Origin: Clostridiales bacterium
Lineage (GTDB): Bacteria > Bacillota > Clostridia > Oscillospirales > Oscillospiraceae
Reading direction: 5' to 3'
Assembly (NCBI GenBank): GCA_029268065.1
Contig: JAJUHC010000001.1
Coordinates: 1-64,000 of the forward strand
Length of the DNA: 64,000 bases
Part shown: piece after piece, positions 1 to 7,057 of the stretch
Position numbering within the stretch: position 1 is the first letter of the stretch
Layout of the letters: the number at the start of each line of letters is the position of its first letter
Made by a program: the position numbers and the translations under genes
The notes under the pieces: model-generated
What the model saw: only the letters and a program-made list of their open reading frames with translations
What the model was told of the DNA's origin: nothing
The model's database searches: none

Positions 1-189
1 CTCGTCCTTGCCCTCCTTGAGCTTGTTGTATAATTCATAAAAGCTGTCGGATATGTATTTTAAGAATATAAGCCCCAGAACGACATGCTTGTACTCCGCG
101 GCGTCCATATTCTTGCGGAGCTTGTCGGCGGCGCTCCAGAGAACCTGCTCGATTGATTCCGATGTGGAGGTTTTCTTCGCTTTGGCCAT
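1..189 (-). CDS. hsdM: Type I restriction-modification methylase subunit HsdM, N-terminal fragment (runs off window)
   Basis: Sixty-three codons read on the minus strand from an ATG at 187-189 to the window edge, so the gene continues outside. The start ([15 protein letters not shown]) is followed by [20 protein letters not shown] and [17 protein letters not shown], the helical N-terminal domain typical of HsdM, which precedes the SAM-dependent adenine methylase domain. HsdM with HsdS forms the modification enzyme and with HsdR the restriction enzyme. The catalytic NPPF-type motif lies outside the window. An upstream RBS-like GAGGAGAAA sits at about 195-203. The gene is the outermost member of an island-like stretch ending at the tmRNA gene. 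Confidence 0.88.
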   Translation of the reverse strand, partial: MAKAKKTSTSESIEQVLWSAADKLRKNMDAAEYKHVVLGLIFLKYISDSFYELYNKLKEGKDE

Positions 190-589
190 TCTATGTTTCT
201 CCTCTATTTTTTATCTGTTTTTATCCTTAAATCAGCGGGCTTCTCCGCGTCCTTCGGTATCGCCCAAGCCCAACCTAAGCGAACAGCGCCCTTTATCCGG
301 CCCTGCTCGCATAAGACCTGCACTCTGCGCGGGGATTGTGAGGTTATTCAGCTTGCACACCACGCTGTCTGCAACATCCTCGTTTTCGGTTCGTTCAATA
401 GGCGGCTTCTCAGCAGTTATAGCTGGTTGTCATGCGTATTATTCTTGAAACAGAACAGGATGCATATGGAAATAATAGCACGAAACGACCGCTAATTCAA
501 TGAATCATGCCGCGTTTTCACGTTTTTTATTGTTTGAAATATTTGCGTTGTTATGGTTAATGACGCCCCGGAATTATCGAACATTTGTA
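190..589. other. Intergenic region, no supported gene
   Basis: About 400 bases separate the divergent hsdM and XRE genes. Open frames here have neither an RBS nor recognisable protein sequence. I see no RNA gene or clear repeat. Confidence 0.6.
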
Positions 590-618
590 TTGACAAGCAC
601 ATTCCACCGTGCTAGAAT
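590..618 (+). promoter_or_regulatory. Sigma-A promoter of the XRE regulator gene
   Basis: A perfect -35 TTGACA (590-595) and a -10 TAGAAT (613-618) are separated by exactly 17 bases. The XRE start codon is at 683, giving a leader of about 55 nt. Confidence 0.8.
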
Positions 619-635
619 AACAAGCGTAAACTGAT

Positions 636-657
636 TAGCTAACGCGATAATTGCGTT
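636..657 (+). promoter_or_regulatory. Operator-like palindrome in the XRE gene leader
   Basis: AACGC-N7-GCGTT (641-657) is a perfect inverted repeat in the leader of the regulator gene. The overlapping decamer TAGCTAACGC (636-645) recurs at 1384-1393 before the zinc-ribbon gene. Autorepression by the XRE protein is an inference from position. Confidence 0.45.
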
Positions 658-682
658 CAAATAATAAAAAGGTGGATATAAA

Positions 683-1051
683 ATGAGCAGCGGATATTCG
701 AACTTCGGCGATTTCATCGCTAAGAAAAGAGAAGAGCGCCGGATCACCCTCCGTGAAATGGCCAGGCGTCTTGACGTGTCGGCGCCTTTCCTGAGCGATG
801 TCGAGAAGGACCGCCGCAACCCGTTTGACAGCGATCGTCTTGAAAAAATAGCCGGCATACTTGAACTTAACAAGCAGGAGCGTGAATTGATGTACGATCT
901 CGCCGGCAAGCGGAGAAACACCGTAGCTCCCGACCTGCCGGAATACATTATGGGAATACTACGGATACGACCCGAATCAAATGATATTATCCGGCACAGA
1001 GTGCGCGCCGATGGTTCAGTGCCGTGTCGATTATTCGCAGCTGTCAAATAA
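683..1051 (+). CDS. XRE-family HTH regulator, C-terminus replaced out of frame
   Basis: The 122-residue product carries a Cro/CI-type helix-turn-helix at about residues 8-63, with TLREMARRLDVSAPFLSDVE as the recognition region. The sequence is normal for short XRE regulators to about residue 90 (LPEYIM). After that the reading frame gives compositionally unlike residues, while an overlapping frame reads an ImmA/IrrE-like segment (981-1325). The start has AAGGTGG about 8 bases upstream and a consensus promoter at 590-618. Such regulators normally sit beside an ImmA-type protease that cleaves the repressor. Here a deletion seems to have joined the two genes, so the HTH may still be made but the partner is broken. 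Confidence 0.7.
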   Translation: MSSGYSNFGDFIAKKREERRITLREMARRLDVSAPFLSDVEKDRRNPFDSDRLEKIAGILELNKQERELMYDLAGKRRNTVAPDLPEYIMGILRIRPESNDIIRHRVRADGSVPCRLFAAVK

Positions 1052-1325
1052 AAGAATGGCTCTCTGGACAGATAACGACTGGATGGAATGGCAAGCCAAC
1101 CGGCTTTCTTCCGCTATACTTATGCCCGAGAGCATGGTAAGACAGTTGACTTCTAAAAACACTGAAGGACCGTCTGCATTTAGGGCTGCCTGCTGGGTTT
1201 TAGATGTTCAACGTATATTTAACGTTTCAATTCAGGCGGCAGAGATCAGGCTTCGTGAACTTGGAATGCTTGCCGGCATATCGAAACCTGATATTGACTA
1301 TGAGCTGACTTTCTTTGCAAAATGA
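981..1325 (+). pseudogene. ImmA/IrrE metallopeptidase remnant lacking HExxH
   Basis: This frame reads DWMEWQANRLSSAILMPESM, the conserved segment downstream of the zinc site in ImmA/IrrE-type peptidases, followed by FNVSIQAAEIRLRELGML, the usual C-terminal helix of the family. The HExxH zinc motif that should precede it is absent, and upstream the frame runs into the XRE gene. I read this as an internal deletion fusing the regulator to the tail of its partner protease. Its ATG at 981 has no good RBS. It is probably untranslated or inactive. Confidence 0.65.
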
Positions 1326-1333
1326 ACAACCCC

Positions 1334-1364
1334 ATATAGGCGGGTGCTTCCCGCCTATATTTTC
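1334..1364 (+). terminator. Rho-independent terminator after XRE/ImmA remnant
   Basis: An 11-bp perfect stem ATATAGGCGGG (1334-1344) / CCCGCCTATAT (1350-1360) with a 5-nt loop, then a short T-run. Confidence 0.8.
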
Positions 1365-1413
1365 GCCCTAGCCGTAAGCAATGTAGCTAACGCTATCAAA
1401 ATGGAGGTCTTAA

Positions 1414-1602
1414 ATGAAGAAAATAAAGCTGAAATGCCCGCGATGCGGGAAACGCGTAATAGACTCTGACGCCGAAATTGAATCCGAGCTTCGGGAGATC
1501 ACGGATGGGATTGATTGGAAACCTGATTACTTTGGTAAGTGCAAAAACTGCGGCGCCGAAATAGGGATCAAAAAACTGAATACCAACATACACCGTACTT
1601 AG
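1414..1602 (+). CDS. Small two-CxxC zinc-ribbon protein, mobile-element type
   Basis: The 62-residue product has two CxxC pairs, CPRCG at residues 9-13 and CKNCG about 35 residues later, separated by an acidic segment and WKPDYFGKC. This spacing fits one zinc ribbon binding a single zinc. Similar small proteins occur in Clostridia conjugative and integrative elements, and their function is not established. A strong GGAGGT lies 6 bases before the ATG. The decamer TAGCTAACGC upstream (1384-1393) also occurs before the XRE gene, suggesting shared control. A terminator follows at 1654-1699. Confidence 0.65.
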   Translation: MKKIKLKCPRCGKRVIDSDAEIESELREITDGIDWKPDYFGKCKNCGAEIGIKKLNTNIHRT

Positions 1603-1653
1603 TACAGAGCACGACGCAACCCTCCGTTTGGAGAGGTATTAAATAATGACGTA

Positions 1654-1699
1654 CGAGCCTGACAAGTAGCTGAAAAGCTATGTGTCAGGCTCGTTTTTT
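1654..1699 (+). terminator. Strong rho-independent terminator
   Basis: An 11-bp stem CGAGCCTGACA (1654-1664) / TGTCAGGCTCG (1683-1693), with an inner TAGCT-GAAA-AGCTA hairpin, is followed by GTTTTTTG. Confidence 0.88.
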
Positions 1700-1742
1700 G
1701 CTTTCCGGCGACTTGTTCAGGCTCCGAAAGGAGCTATGAGCA

Positions 1743-2039
1743 ATGAAGATTCAATGGATCTTTGCGGACGGGAGCAAATCGGAGGTCGAGGTCGATGAGG
1801 AGCTCGGCAATTACATCACCGCATCGCGGAGAGCGGAAAACAGCGCGGAGCGCAGGCACCGCCGCCATTGCTATTCGCTGGACGCCATCCTCTATGAGGG
1901 CAAGGAGTATGGGACAAGCTCCACACCAGAGGAGGACGCAGAGACAGAGGAGGATCGGGAATACATTAATGAAGCTTTCTCGCATCTTAGCGAAAAGCAG
2001 CGGCAGCCGCTCCATTTCGGAAAACGTCACGTGGGGTAA
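1743..2039 (+). pseudogene. Sigma-factor-like mobile-element protein, 3' part lost
   Basis: The first ~85 codons (MKIQWIFADGSKSEVEVDEE, then RRHCYSLDAILYEGKEYG, then EAFSHLSEKQR) match the start of the short sigma-70-like proteins found in Clostridia conjugative elements. In those, LSE-Q-R begins the region 4 helix-turn-helix. Here the sequence changes directly after SEKQR and the frame ends within 13 codons, so the DNA-binding part is missing. The overlapping frame continues as a serine recombinase. A GAAAGGAGC RBS precedes the ATG. The join is best explained by a deletion. Confidence 0.65.
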
Positions 2040-3114
2040 GCGCAAGAGCGCAGCGGACGGAAAGGTGTATGTTGCCTATTCTCACTTTTTGGGATACCGT
2101 AAGGGAGAAAACGGCATGATGCAGGTGGTCCCGGAGGAAGCCGCAATCGTGCGGCGGATTTACACAATGTTTCTGAAGGGCATTACGCCGCACGCCATCG
2201 CGACGGCCCTGACGGAGCAAGGCGTTTTAACGCCCACCCAAAAGAAAACATGGCAGCCCTCGACAGTTTTGAGCATCCTCACAAACGAGAAATACAAGGG
2301 CGACGCTCTGCTGCAAAAGACCTTCACCACGGATTTTCTCACCAAAAAGACGAAGCGAAACGAGGGAGAGGTTCCGCAGTATTATGTGGAAAACAGCCAC
2401 GAGGCCATCATAGACGCCGAGGACTTCGACTATGTTCAGGCGGAGCTTGCCAGACGAAAAGCGCTCGGCGGGTCCTATCGCGGGACGAGCTGTTTTTCGG
2501 CGAAGCTGGTCTGCGGGGATTGCGGTGGGTTTTACGGCTCAAAGGTCTGGCACTCGACCAGCAAATACCGCCGAACTATCTGGCAGTGCAACGGCAAATT
2601 CAAAAACGGCGAGAAGTGCACCACACCGCATTTTACCGAAGACGAGATAAAGGAGCGCTTCGTGACGGCGTGGAATACGCTGGAGAGCGCCCGCGAGGAA
2701 ACAATAGCGAACTGCCGCCTCGCGATTAACACCCTGTGCGACCATTCCGTTCTTGAGGAAGCGATCGGCCGGAAGCGCGGCAAAATTGATGTGCTGACGG
2801 AGCTGACGAAACGGCACATCGACGAGAACGCCCAAACTCCGTGCGATCAGGAGGCTTACCAAAAGCGGTATAACGAGCTGCTAGGAAAATATCGCGCCCT
2901 GTCGGCGGAGCTAGCAGCGCTGGAAAAGCGGCGCACGGAGCGGAAGCTGCAGGCGGCGCGGCTTACTTCGTTCGTCGACGCAATAGAGAAAAACAAGAGG
3001 ACGCTGGATACGTTCGACGAATCGCTCTGGTCGGCGGTCGTGGAAAAGGCCACGGTCTGCGCCGACGGGCAGATTGTGTTCACGCTGATGGACAGCACGG
3101 AAGTTTACGCATAA
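1969..3114 (+). pseudogene. Large serine recombinase, catalytic domain deleted
   Basis: From about 2005 the frame reads SISENVTWGKRKS, then a Recombinase domain (about 2040-2450, with NEKYKGDALLQKTFTTDFL and YYVENSHEAI), a zinc-ribbon domain with CGDCGG near 2515 and CNGKFKNGEKC near 2590, and a charged coiled-coil tail (about 2740-2990). These are the DNA-binding and C-terminal parts of large serine recombinases of integrative elements. The N-terminal resolvase domain with the nucleophilic serine is absent, and upstream sequence belongs to a sigma-like gene. The only in-frame ATG near the join is at 1969. The product cannot catalyse recombination. A terminator follows the stop. Confidence 0.85.
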
Positions 3115-3123
3115 AGCAACAAG

Positions 3124-3157
3124 ACCTCGGCCGGAATCGACTCCGCCGAGGTTTTTC
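3124..3157 (+). terminator. Terminator of the recombinase remnant
   Basis: ACCTCGGC (3124-3131) pairs with GCCGAGGT (3145-3152), followed by TTTTT. Confidence 0.75.
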
Positions 3158-3161
3158 TCTG

Positions 3162-3215
3162 TCAAAAACGGACACCAAACGCCAAAATGAACACCCCTAC
3201 CTCAAAAAATGCACA
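3162..3215 (-). repeat. Three spaced terminal-repeat-like motifs, possible IS21-family end
   Basis: On the minus strand the motifs TGTGCATTTTTTGA, TGTTCATTTTGG and TGTCCGTTTTTGA follow one another about 20 bp apart (3202-3215, 3182-3193, 3162-3174). Multiple related repeats starting with TG at an element end are characteristic of the IS21 family. No istA or istB gene is present, so this would be a solo end. Confidence 0.35.
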
Positions 3216-3223
3216 CCCCCCCT

Positions 3224-3270
3224 TGCTCGTTGGCGTTTCCCCCTTATTTTGGCTGCTCGTTGGCGTTTCC
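3224..3270 (+). repeat. 17-bp direct repeat, two copies
   Basis: TGCTCGTTGGCGTTTCC occurs at 3224-3240 and 3254-3270, with a 30-bp period. The rest of 3271-3404 is low in features. Confidence 0.7.
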
Positions 3271-3404
3271 TCTGAGCATGGGCGGCGTTTGAGCGGCGAT
3301 TTCGGCTTTTGGGGCTGTTTTTGGGAAGAGCGCGCCTATTCAAAGTGGGCTGAAAAGTAACGAAAAAGTCTAAAAAACGGCCATTTTCTGGCTTTTTTGC
3401 ATGT

Positions 3405-3453
3405 AAAAAACCACTCTGTTTCCGATACGGTCATTGTATCAAAAACAGAGTGG
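3405..3453 (-). terminator. tmRNA terminator
   Basis: On the minus strand CCACTCTGTTT (3453-3443) pairs with AAACAGAGTGG (3421-3411), with an inner GATAC/GTATC pairing. TTTTTT follows, directly after the tmRNA 3' end. Confidence 0.85.
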
Positions 3454-3458
3454 CAATG

Positions 3459-3803
3459 TGGTGGAGGCGGGGGGAGTTGAACCCCCGTCCGAAAGCATAT
3501 TAACAGAAACTTCTCCGGGCGCAGACGGTTATTTGCATTCCCTTGCCCGGGCGCGAACCGTCACACTCAGGGGCTTGGTAGCTTCATTGTTCATGGTAAG
3601 CTCAAAGCTTTGCCTACTCACGTGCACCACTAATCGACGCCCTCATCCGGCCCGTGGTCCTGCCGGCGAGAACGGTAGCCTTAAGCGGCTACGGGCATTA
3701 AAGAATCGTTGTTCTTTAATTTATAATTTTGCCATTTTAAGGAGGGTGGCTCCTCCGCCCGCTATTTCTGCCTCAACACCCCCGTCGAAACCGGTACGCC
3801 CCC
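3459..3803 (-). ncRNA. ssrA: Transfer-messenger RNA (tmRNA)
   Basis: The 5' end (GGGGGCGTACCGGTTTCGAC, 3803-3784) and the 3' end (GGTTCAACTCCCCCCGCCTC plus ACCA, to 3459) are diagnostic of tmRNA. The acceptor stem GGGGGCG/CGCCUCC pairs fully with one G-U, and CCA is encoded. The tag frame ends in ...NDSLMPVAA and TAA (about 3680-3712). I could not fix the resume codon. With SmpB it rescues stalled ribosomes and tags the nascent protein for proteolysis. smpB lies upstream on the same strand with only a cyclophilin gene between. The 3' end borders island-like DNA. Confidence 0.95.
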
Positions 3804-3875
3804 ATGATCTCCGCTTTCGCGGTCATTGAGGCAGTGTTTTGGCTGCTAGTTTATTGTTTCCCTTTCGGGGAAGCT

Positions 3876-4394
3876 TTACACCTTTTCGGGTTCTGCAAAA
3901 TCCTGCCCGAAGGTGTCAACGGTTACCTTCTTAATTTTCTGATCTGACAGCGGCTTGTCACGCATATCGGTTTTTGTGTTCGCTATCGCGTCCACCGCTT
4001 CAATGCCCTCGATTACCCTGCCGAAGGCGGCGTAGCTGCCGTCGAGGTGAGGGGAATCGGCGTGCATGATAAAGAACTGGCTGCCCGCCGTATCCGGCAT
4101 TGCGGTTCTTGCCATCGAAAGAACTCCGCGCTCGTGCCTGAGGTCATTTTTGAAGCCGTTTTTTGTAAATTCGCCTTTTATGGTGTAGCCGGGGCCTCCG
4201 GTGCCTGTACCGAGGGGACAGCCCCCCTGGATCATAAAGCCCTTTATAACTCGGTGAAATATTAGGCCGTCGTAATAGCCCTTCTGAACAAGTGAAATAA
4301 AGTTGCTGACCGTATTGGGAGCACATTCCGGGTACAGCTCCGCTTTAATGAGAGCGCCGTTTTCCATTTCGATGCAAACAACGGGATTTTTCAT
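3876..4394 (-). CDS. ppiB: Cytoplasmic cyclophilin-type peptidyl-prolyl cis-trans isomerase
   Basis: The 172-residue product is a single cyclophilin domain without signal peptide. It has IFHRVIKGFMIQGG at about residues 45-58 with the catalytic arginine, the GSQFFI segment that lines the proline pocket, and the DGSYAAFGRVIEG strand. It accelerates proline isomerisation during folding in the cytosol. It starts 10 bases after the smpB stop on the same strand with a good RBS (AAGGAGAAA), so it is translated from the smpB transcript. The tmRNA gene follows 72 bases downstream. Confidence 0.93.
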   Translation of the reverse strand: MKNPVVCIEMENGALIKAELYPECAPNTVSNFISLVQKGYYDGLIFHRVIKGFMIQGGCPLGTGTGGPGYTIKGEFTKNGFKNDLRHERGVLSMARTAMPDTAGSQFFIMHADSPHLDGSYAAFGRVIEGIEAVDAIANTKTDMRDKPLSDQKIKKVTVDTFGQDFAEPEKV

Positions 4395-4404
4395 CGTTTT
4401 CTCC

Positions 4405-4881
4405 TTAGCTGTTCTTTTCCTTCATTTTTCTGTCCATCTCGCGCTCGGCGTCCCTGCGGGATTCGCTCTCGCGCTTGTCATGGAGCTTTTTGCCCTTGCA
4501 AAGCCCCAGTTCCGCCTTCACAAGAGCGCCTTTAAGATAGACAGACAGGGGTATCACCGCAAGCCCGTCCTGCTTAATCTGCCCGAAGAGCTTCATTATC
4601 TCCCGCTTGTGCATCAGGAGCCTTTTGGGCCTCACAGGGTCCTTGTTGTAGATGTTGCCCTTTTCGTAGGGGCTGATATGCATCCCTCTTGCGAATATTT
4701 CTCCGTCTTTTACGGTGCAGTAGGAATCCTTAAGATTCACGTTTCCGAGTCTCACGGACTTGACTTCCGTCCCGGAAAGCTCTATGCCCGCCTCGTGCTT
4801 TTCGAGAACAAAATAATCGTGGTAGGCCTTTTTGTTCTGAGCGATGACCTTAACGCCGTCCTTATGTGCCGACACAGTCAT
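4405..4881 (-). CDS. smpB: SsrA-binding protein SmpB
   Basis: The product has the whole SmpB fold: NKKAYHDYFVLEKHEAGIEL, GTEVKSVRLGNVNLKDSYC, the SPYEKGNIYN segment, RPKRLLMHKREI and the basic tail GKKLHDKRESESRRDAEREM that enters the decoding centre. It binds tmRNA and is needed for trans-translation. Two consecutive ATG codons open the frame. The second (4881) is chosen because AAGGGA is too close to the first. Its tail is the usual length. It is upstream of ppiB and ssrA on the same strand, a functional cluster. Confidence 0.95.
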   Translation of the reverse strand: MTVSAHKDGVKVIAQNKKAYHDYFVLEKHEAGIELSGTEVKSVRLGNVNLKDSYCTVKDGEIFARGMHISPYEKGNIYNKDPVRPKRLLMHKREIMKLFGQIKQDGLAVIPLSVYLKGALVKAELGLCKGKKLHDKRESESRRDAEREMDRKMKEKNS

Positions 4882-4956
4882 CATTCCCTTCTATCGGCGC
4901 GGATTGAAAACATGCCGCTCTCCCTAAAGCGTCCGGAAACGGAACATTTCATTCTA

Positions 4957-4962
4957 ATTATA
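4957..4962 (-). promoter_or_regulatory. Extended -10 promoter candidate for smpB
   Basis: TGT-TATAAT on the minus strand gives an extended -10 about 75 bases before smpB. No convincing -35 is present at 16-18 bp. Confidence 0.4.
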
Positions 4963-4971
4963 ACACATATG

Positions 4972-5445
4972 TCAAGCTCCAAGCACTCTTTTGAGCGCTC
5001 CGACCGCATTTTTACTTATTATCGGCTCTCCGTGCTCCTCAAGGTGCAAAGCAAAGCCCTCGGAGGAACAGACGAACTCGCCGAATTCATAAAGCGAGTG
5101 GCAGGGCTGGCGGTTTTTTGCGGGATAAACGGTGAGTATGTACTGCCCGCCTAAGCGGGTGAGCCGGGAGAGATAGTCTGCCTCGCAGTCCGAAACGGCG
5201 GAAATCAATTTCTCAAAACAATCGAAAGCAAAGCTGTAAGGTTTAAGCGTTCTGTCCCAGGCAAAGAGCAGGACAGAGTCGTGCCCGGCGAAGAGCTCGA
5301 ATTCGGCGCACTCCCAGCCTTCGATATCGAGGAGCTCGGTCGCCTGCTTCATATCTATGTTCCGGGCCTCGATGCAGCGTTCCCGCAGGTCCTCGCTGCT
5401 GAGATAAAGCATTACCGACGATTGGTTTATGTATCGGATGTCCAT
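4972..5445 (-). CDS. mecA: MecA-like ClpC adaptor protein
   Basis: The 157-residue product starts MDIRYINQSSVMLYLSSEDL. This resembles the N-terminal substrate-binding half of MecA, in which a short strand is followed by a pair with L-xx-DL. The C-terminal part (SLYEFGEFVC, then LEEHGEPIISKNAVGALKRV) fits the MecA ClpC-binding domain. MecA proteins hand substrates to the ClpCP protease. The product is shorter than the Bacillus protein (about 218 residues), with a reduced acidic linker. An AGGGGGA site supports this ATG rather than the one seven codons upstream. It lies just before smpB, so two protein-quality-control functions are adjacent. Assignment rests on motif resemblance. Confidence 0.7.
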   Translation of the reverse strand: MDIRYINQSSVMLYLSSEDLRERCIEARNIDMKQATELLDIEGWECAEFELFAGHDSVLLFAWDRTLKPYSFAFDCFEKLISAVSDCEADYLSRLTRLGGQYILTVYPAKNRQPCHSLYEFGEFVCSSEGFALHLEEHGEPIISKNAVGALKRVLGA

Positions 5446-5558
5446 CAATAATCCCCCTGAATGCATTCTCCGCGAGGAGCCGTGCCACCCCGCGGCAAAG
5501 CCGCAGCTTCCCGCGGCTCAAATGTCGCCGATGGGAGCCTTCGGGCTTGACTCACACA

Positions 5559-5564
5559 ATTATA
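5559..5564 (-). promoter_or_regulatory. Promoter -10 candidate for mecA
   Basis: TATAAT on the minus strand about 115 bases before the ATG. The -35 is weak (TATCAA at 17 bp). The GC-rich leader can fold GCGGC-TTT-GCCGC and a longer GAGCCG/CGGCTC pairing. Confidence 0.4.
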
Positions 5565-5682
5565 GTACCCGAAAAACCTAATTGATAGCTGTAAAAAATG
5601 TTAATGCCAATAATGTTTACAATATGCCGATGATATGTTATATTTTTTTAGTGTAAGAATTCATTTTTGGAGGGAATGACGC

Positions 5683-6330
5683 GTGAAATCGGACGATAAA
5701 TACCTATATATCGTGTTTTCCGCGGCTCCCACGCGGATAGGCTCCATAATCCGTTTTGTAACAGGGAATAAGTACAGCCATGTTTCGATTTCATTTGATG
5801 AAGATCTGAAAAGGATGTATTCCTTCACCCGCTATCACGCGAACACGCCTTTTATCGCCGGCTTCTCGGAGGAATCCCCGCTGAGGTACTCCGGAAGCGA
5901 GGAAGGCACGATCGTAAAGGTCTGCAAAATACCTCTAAGCGAGGAAAAGTACGACGGGATTATGTCGTATCTGAATACTCTCAAGCTGAATTCCGACGCA
6001 TACATGTACAATTATATTTCTGCTCTGCTGTTTTTGACCGGCTTCAAGATTCGGATTCCCCAGGCCTATACATGTCTTGAATTTGCCGTGCACATTCTGA
6101 GCAGGTTTGAGCTTTTCGATCTGATAGACGACAGGAGCTTCTACGACATTGCGGATCTCGAAGCGATGCTGCGGGATTATTTCGCATTTGAGGGAGATAT
6201 AATGGAAATCGCCCAGCCCGAGGGCTGGGGCGGGGATTTCTACGCCATGAGGGAAGACAGCACGGTCAGAATATGCACCCGTTCGGCAAGGCGCATAGGA
6301 AGGCTGATTTACAGACTTGTTCTTGCATAG
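5683..6330 (+). CDS. NlpC/P60-like (permuted papain fold) protein of unknown substrate
   Basis: The 215-residue product has SHVSISFDEDLKRMYSFTR at about residues 32-50 and PQAYTCLEFAVHIL at about residues 125-138. An early histidine followed much later by a cysteine in a T-C-xE-F context is the arrangement of circularly permuted NlpC/P60-like hydrolases. I infer His33 and the Cys near 129 as the catalytic pair. There is no signal peptide, so it acts inside the cell or on an intracellular amide. It starts at GTG 5683 with GGAGGG 8 bases upstream. It stands alone, with a strong terminator directly after it. Substrate unknown. Confidence 0.6.
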   Translation: MKSDDKYLYIVFSAAPTRIGSIIRFVTGNKYSHVSISFDEDLKRMYSFTRYHANTPFIAGFSEESPLRYSGSEEGTIVKVCKIPLSEEKYDGIMSYLNTLKLNSDAYMYNYISALLFLTGFKIRIPQAYTCLEFAVHILSRFELFDLIDDRSFYDIADLEAMLRDYFAFEGDIMEIAQPEGWGGDFYAMREDSTVRICTRSARRIGRLIYRLVLA

Positions 6331-6334
6331 GGCA

Positions 6335-6376
6335 AAGGAACATAGTCGTCTTTGACTATGTTCCTTATTTTTGCTT
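6335..6376 (+). terminator. Rho-independent terminator
   Basis: A 13-bp perfect stem AAGGAACATAGTC (6335-6347) / GACTATGTTCCTT (6354-6366), then ATTTTTGCTTTT. Confidence 0.9.
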
Positions 6377-6438
6377 TTAAGCAAATGGTTTCCGCTCCTG
6401 AACAAATTACGTCCGCAGAAATGTTAACATAAAAGACA

Positions 6439-6467
6439 TTTAAATCCGATCGCGGATATGTTATAAT
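6439..6467 (+). promoter_or_regulatory. Promoter of the Nudix-wal operon
   Basis: A weak -35 TTTAAA (6439-6444) lies 17 bp before TATAAT (6462-6467). An extended -10 TGT directly precedes the hexamer. The first gene starts at 6505. Confidence 0.6.
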
Positions 6468-6504
6468 AAGTATTCGGTAAAATACGGCAATGTGAGGACA
6501 GGTT

Positions 6505-7038
6505 ATGAGCTTCAATGAGAAAACGCTTTCCAGCCAGGTGGTATATAAGGGGAGAATAGTAACGGTAAAAAGGGACACGGCCGAGCTTGACAACGGCAAG
6601 GAAGTGTACAGAGAAGTGGTGGAGCACCCCGGCGGAGTGACGATAATTCCGGTTGACGACTGCATGAACGTGGTTGCGGTCCGCCAGTTCCGCTATCCTT
6701 TCAAAAAGGAAACCCTCGAGGTTCCCGCCGGCAAGCTCGAATATGGCGAGGACCCCTACGAATGCGCCATAAGGGAGCTTGAGGAGGAAACCGGCATTAC
6801 GGCGGGCCGGATAATAAATCTCGGCAGCATATACCCCTCTCCCGGCTACTGCAGCGAGATCCTGTACTTGTACCTTGCGCTGGATCTGACCTGCGGAACC
6901 CCTCACCCGGACGAAGATGAGTTCCTCAACATTGTCAGGATACCTCTTGAGGAGTTCGTCGACATGATTATGAAGGATGAGATACGCGATGCGAAGACTG
7001 TCGTTGCGGTGCTGAAGGCGGCGCATTATTTAAAATAA
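6505..7038 (+). CDS. Nudix hydrolase, ADP-ribose pyrophosphatase type
   Basis: The 177-residue product has a perfect Nudix box (G-x5-E-x7-REL-x-EE-x-GI) at about residues 76-98, preceded by RQFRYPFKKETLEVPAGKLE and followed by YPSPGYCSEILYLYLA. That context is the ADP-ribose/nucleoside-diphosphate-sugar subgroup. It would hydrolyse ADP-ribose to AMP and ribose 5-phosphate with Mg2+. It starts 37 bases after a promoter and ends 19 bases before walR, so it is likely the first gene of the wal transcript. That position is unusual, since walR normally leads. Confidence 0.88.
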   Translation: MSFNEKTLSSQVVYKGRIVTVKRDTAELDNGKEVYREVVEHPGGVTIIPVDDCMNVVAVRQFRYPFKKETLEVPAGKLEYGEDPYECAIRELEEETGITAGRIINLGSIYPSPGYCSEILYLYLALDLTCGTPHPDEDEFLNIVRIPLEEFVDMIMKDEIRDAKTVVAVLKAAHYLK

Positions 7039-7057
7039 AAATAATAAAGGGGCTTAT

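Noticed and set aside
1646-1668. A seven-codon open frame MTYEPDK before a terminator, as a leader peptide.
   Set aside because: It is too short, runs into the terminator stem, and no attenuation target follows.
3434-3829. A 131-codon open frame on the plus strand over the tmRNA gene.
   Set aside because: It is antisense to a certain tmRNA, has no RBS, and its protein sequence is only translated tRNA-like RNA.
5445-5550. A T-box riboswitch before mecA, suggested by GGGTGGCAC in the minus-strand leader.
   Set aside because: The leader is only about 105 nt, the motif continues GGCTCC rather than ACCGCG, and mecA is not an amino-acid gene. The GC-rich inverted repeats explain the resemblance.
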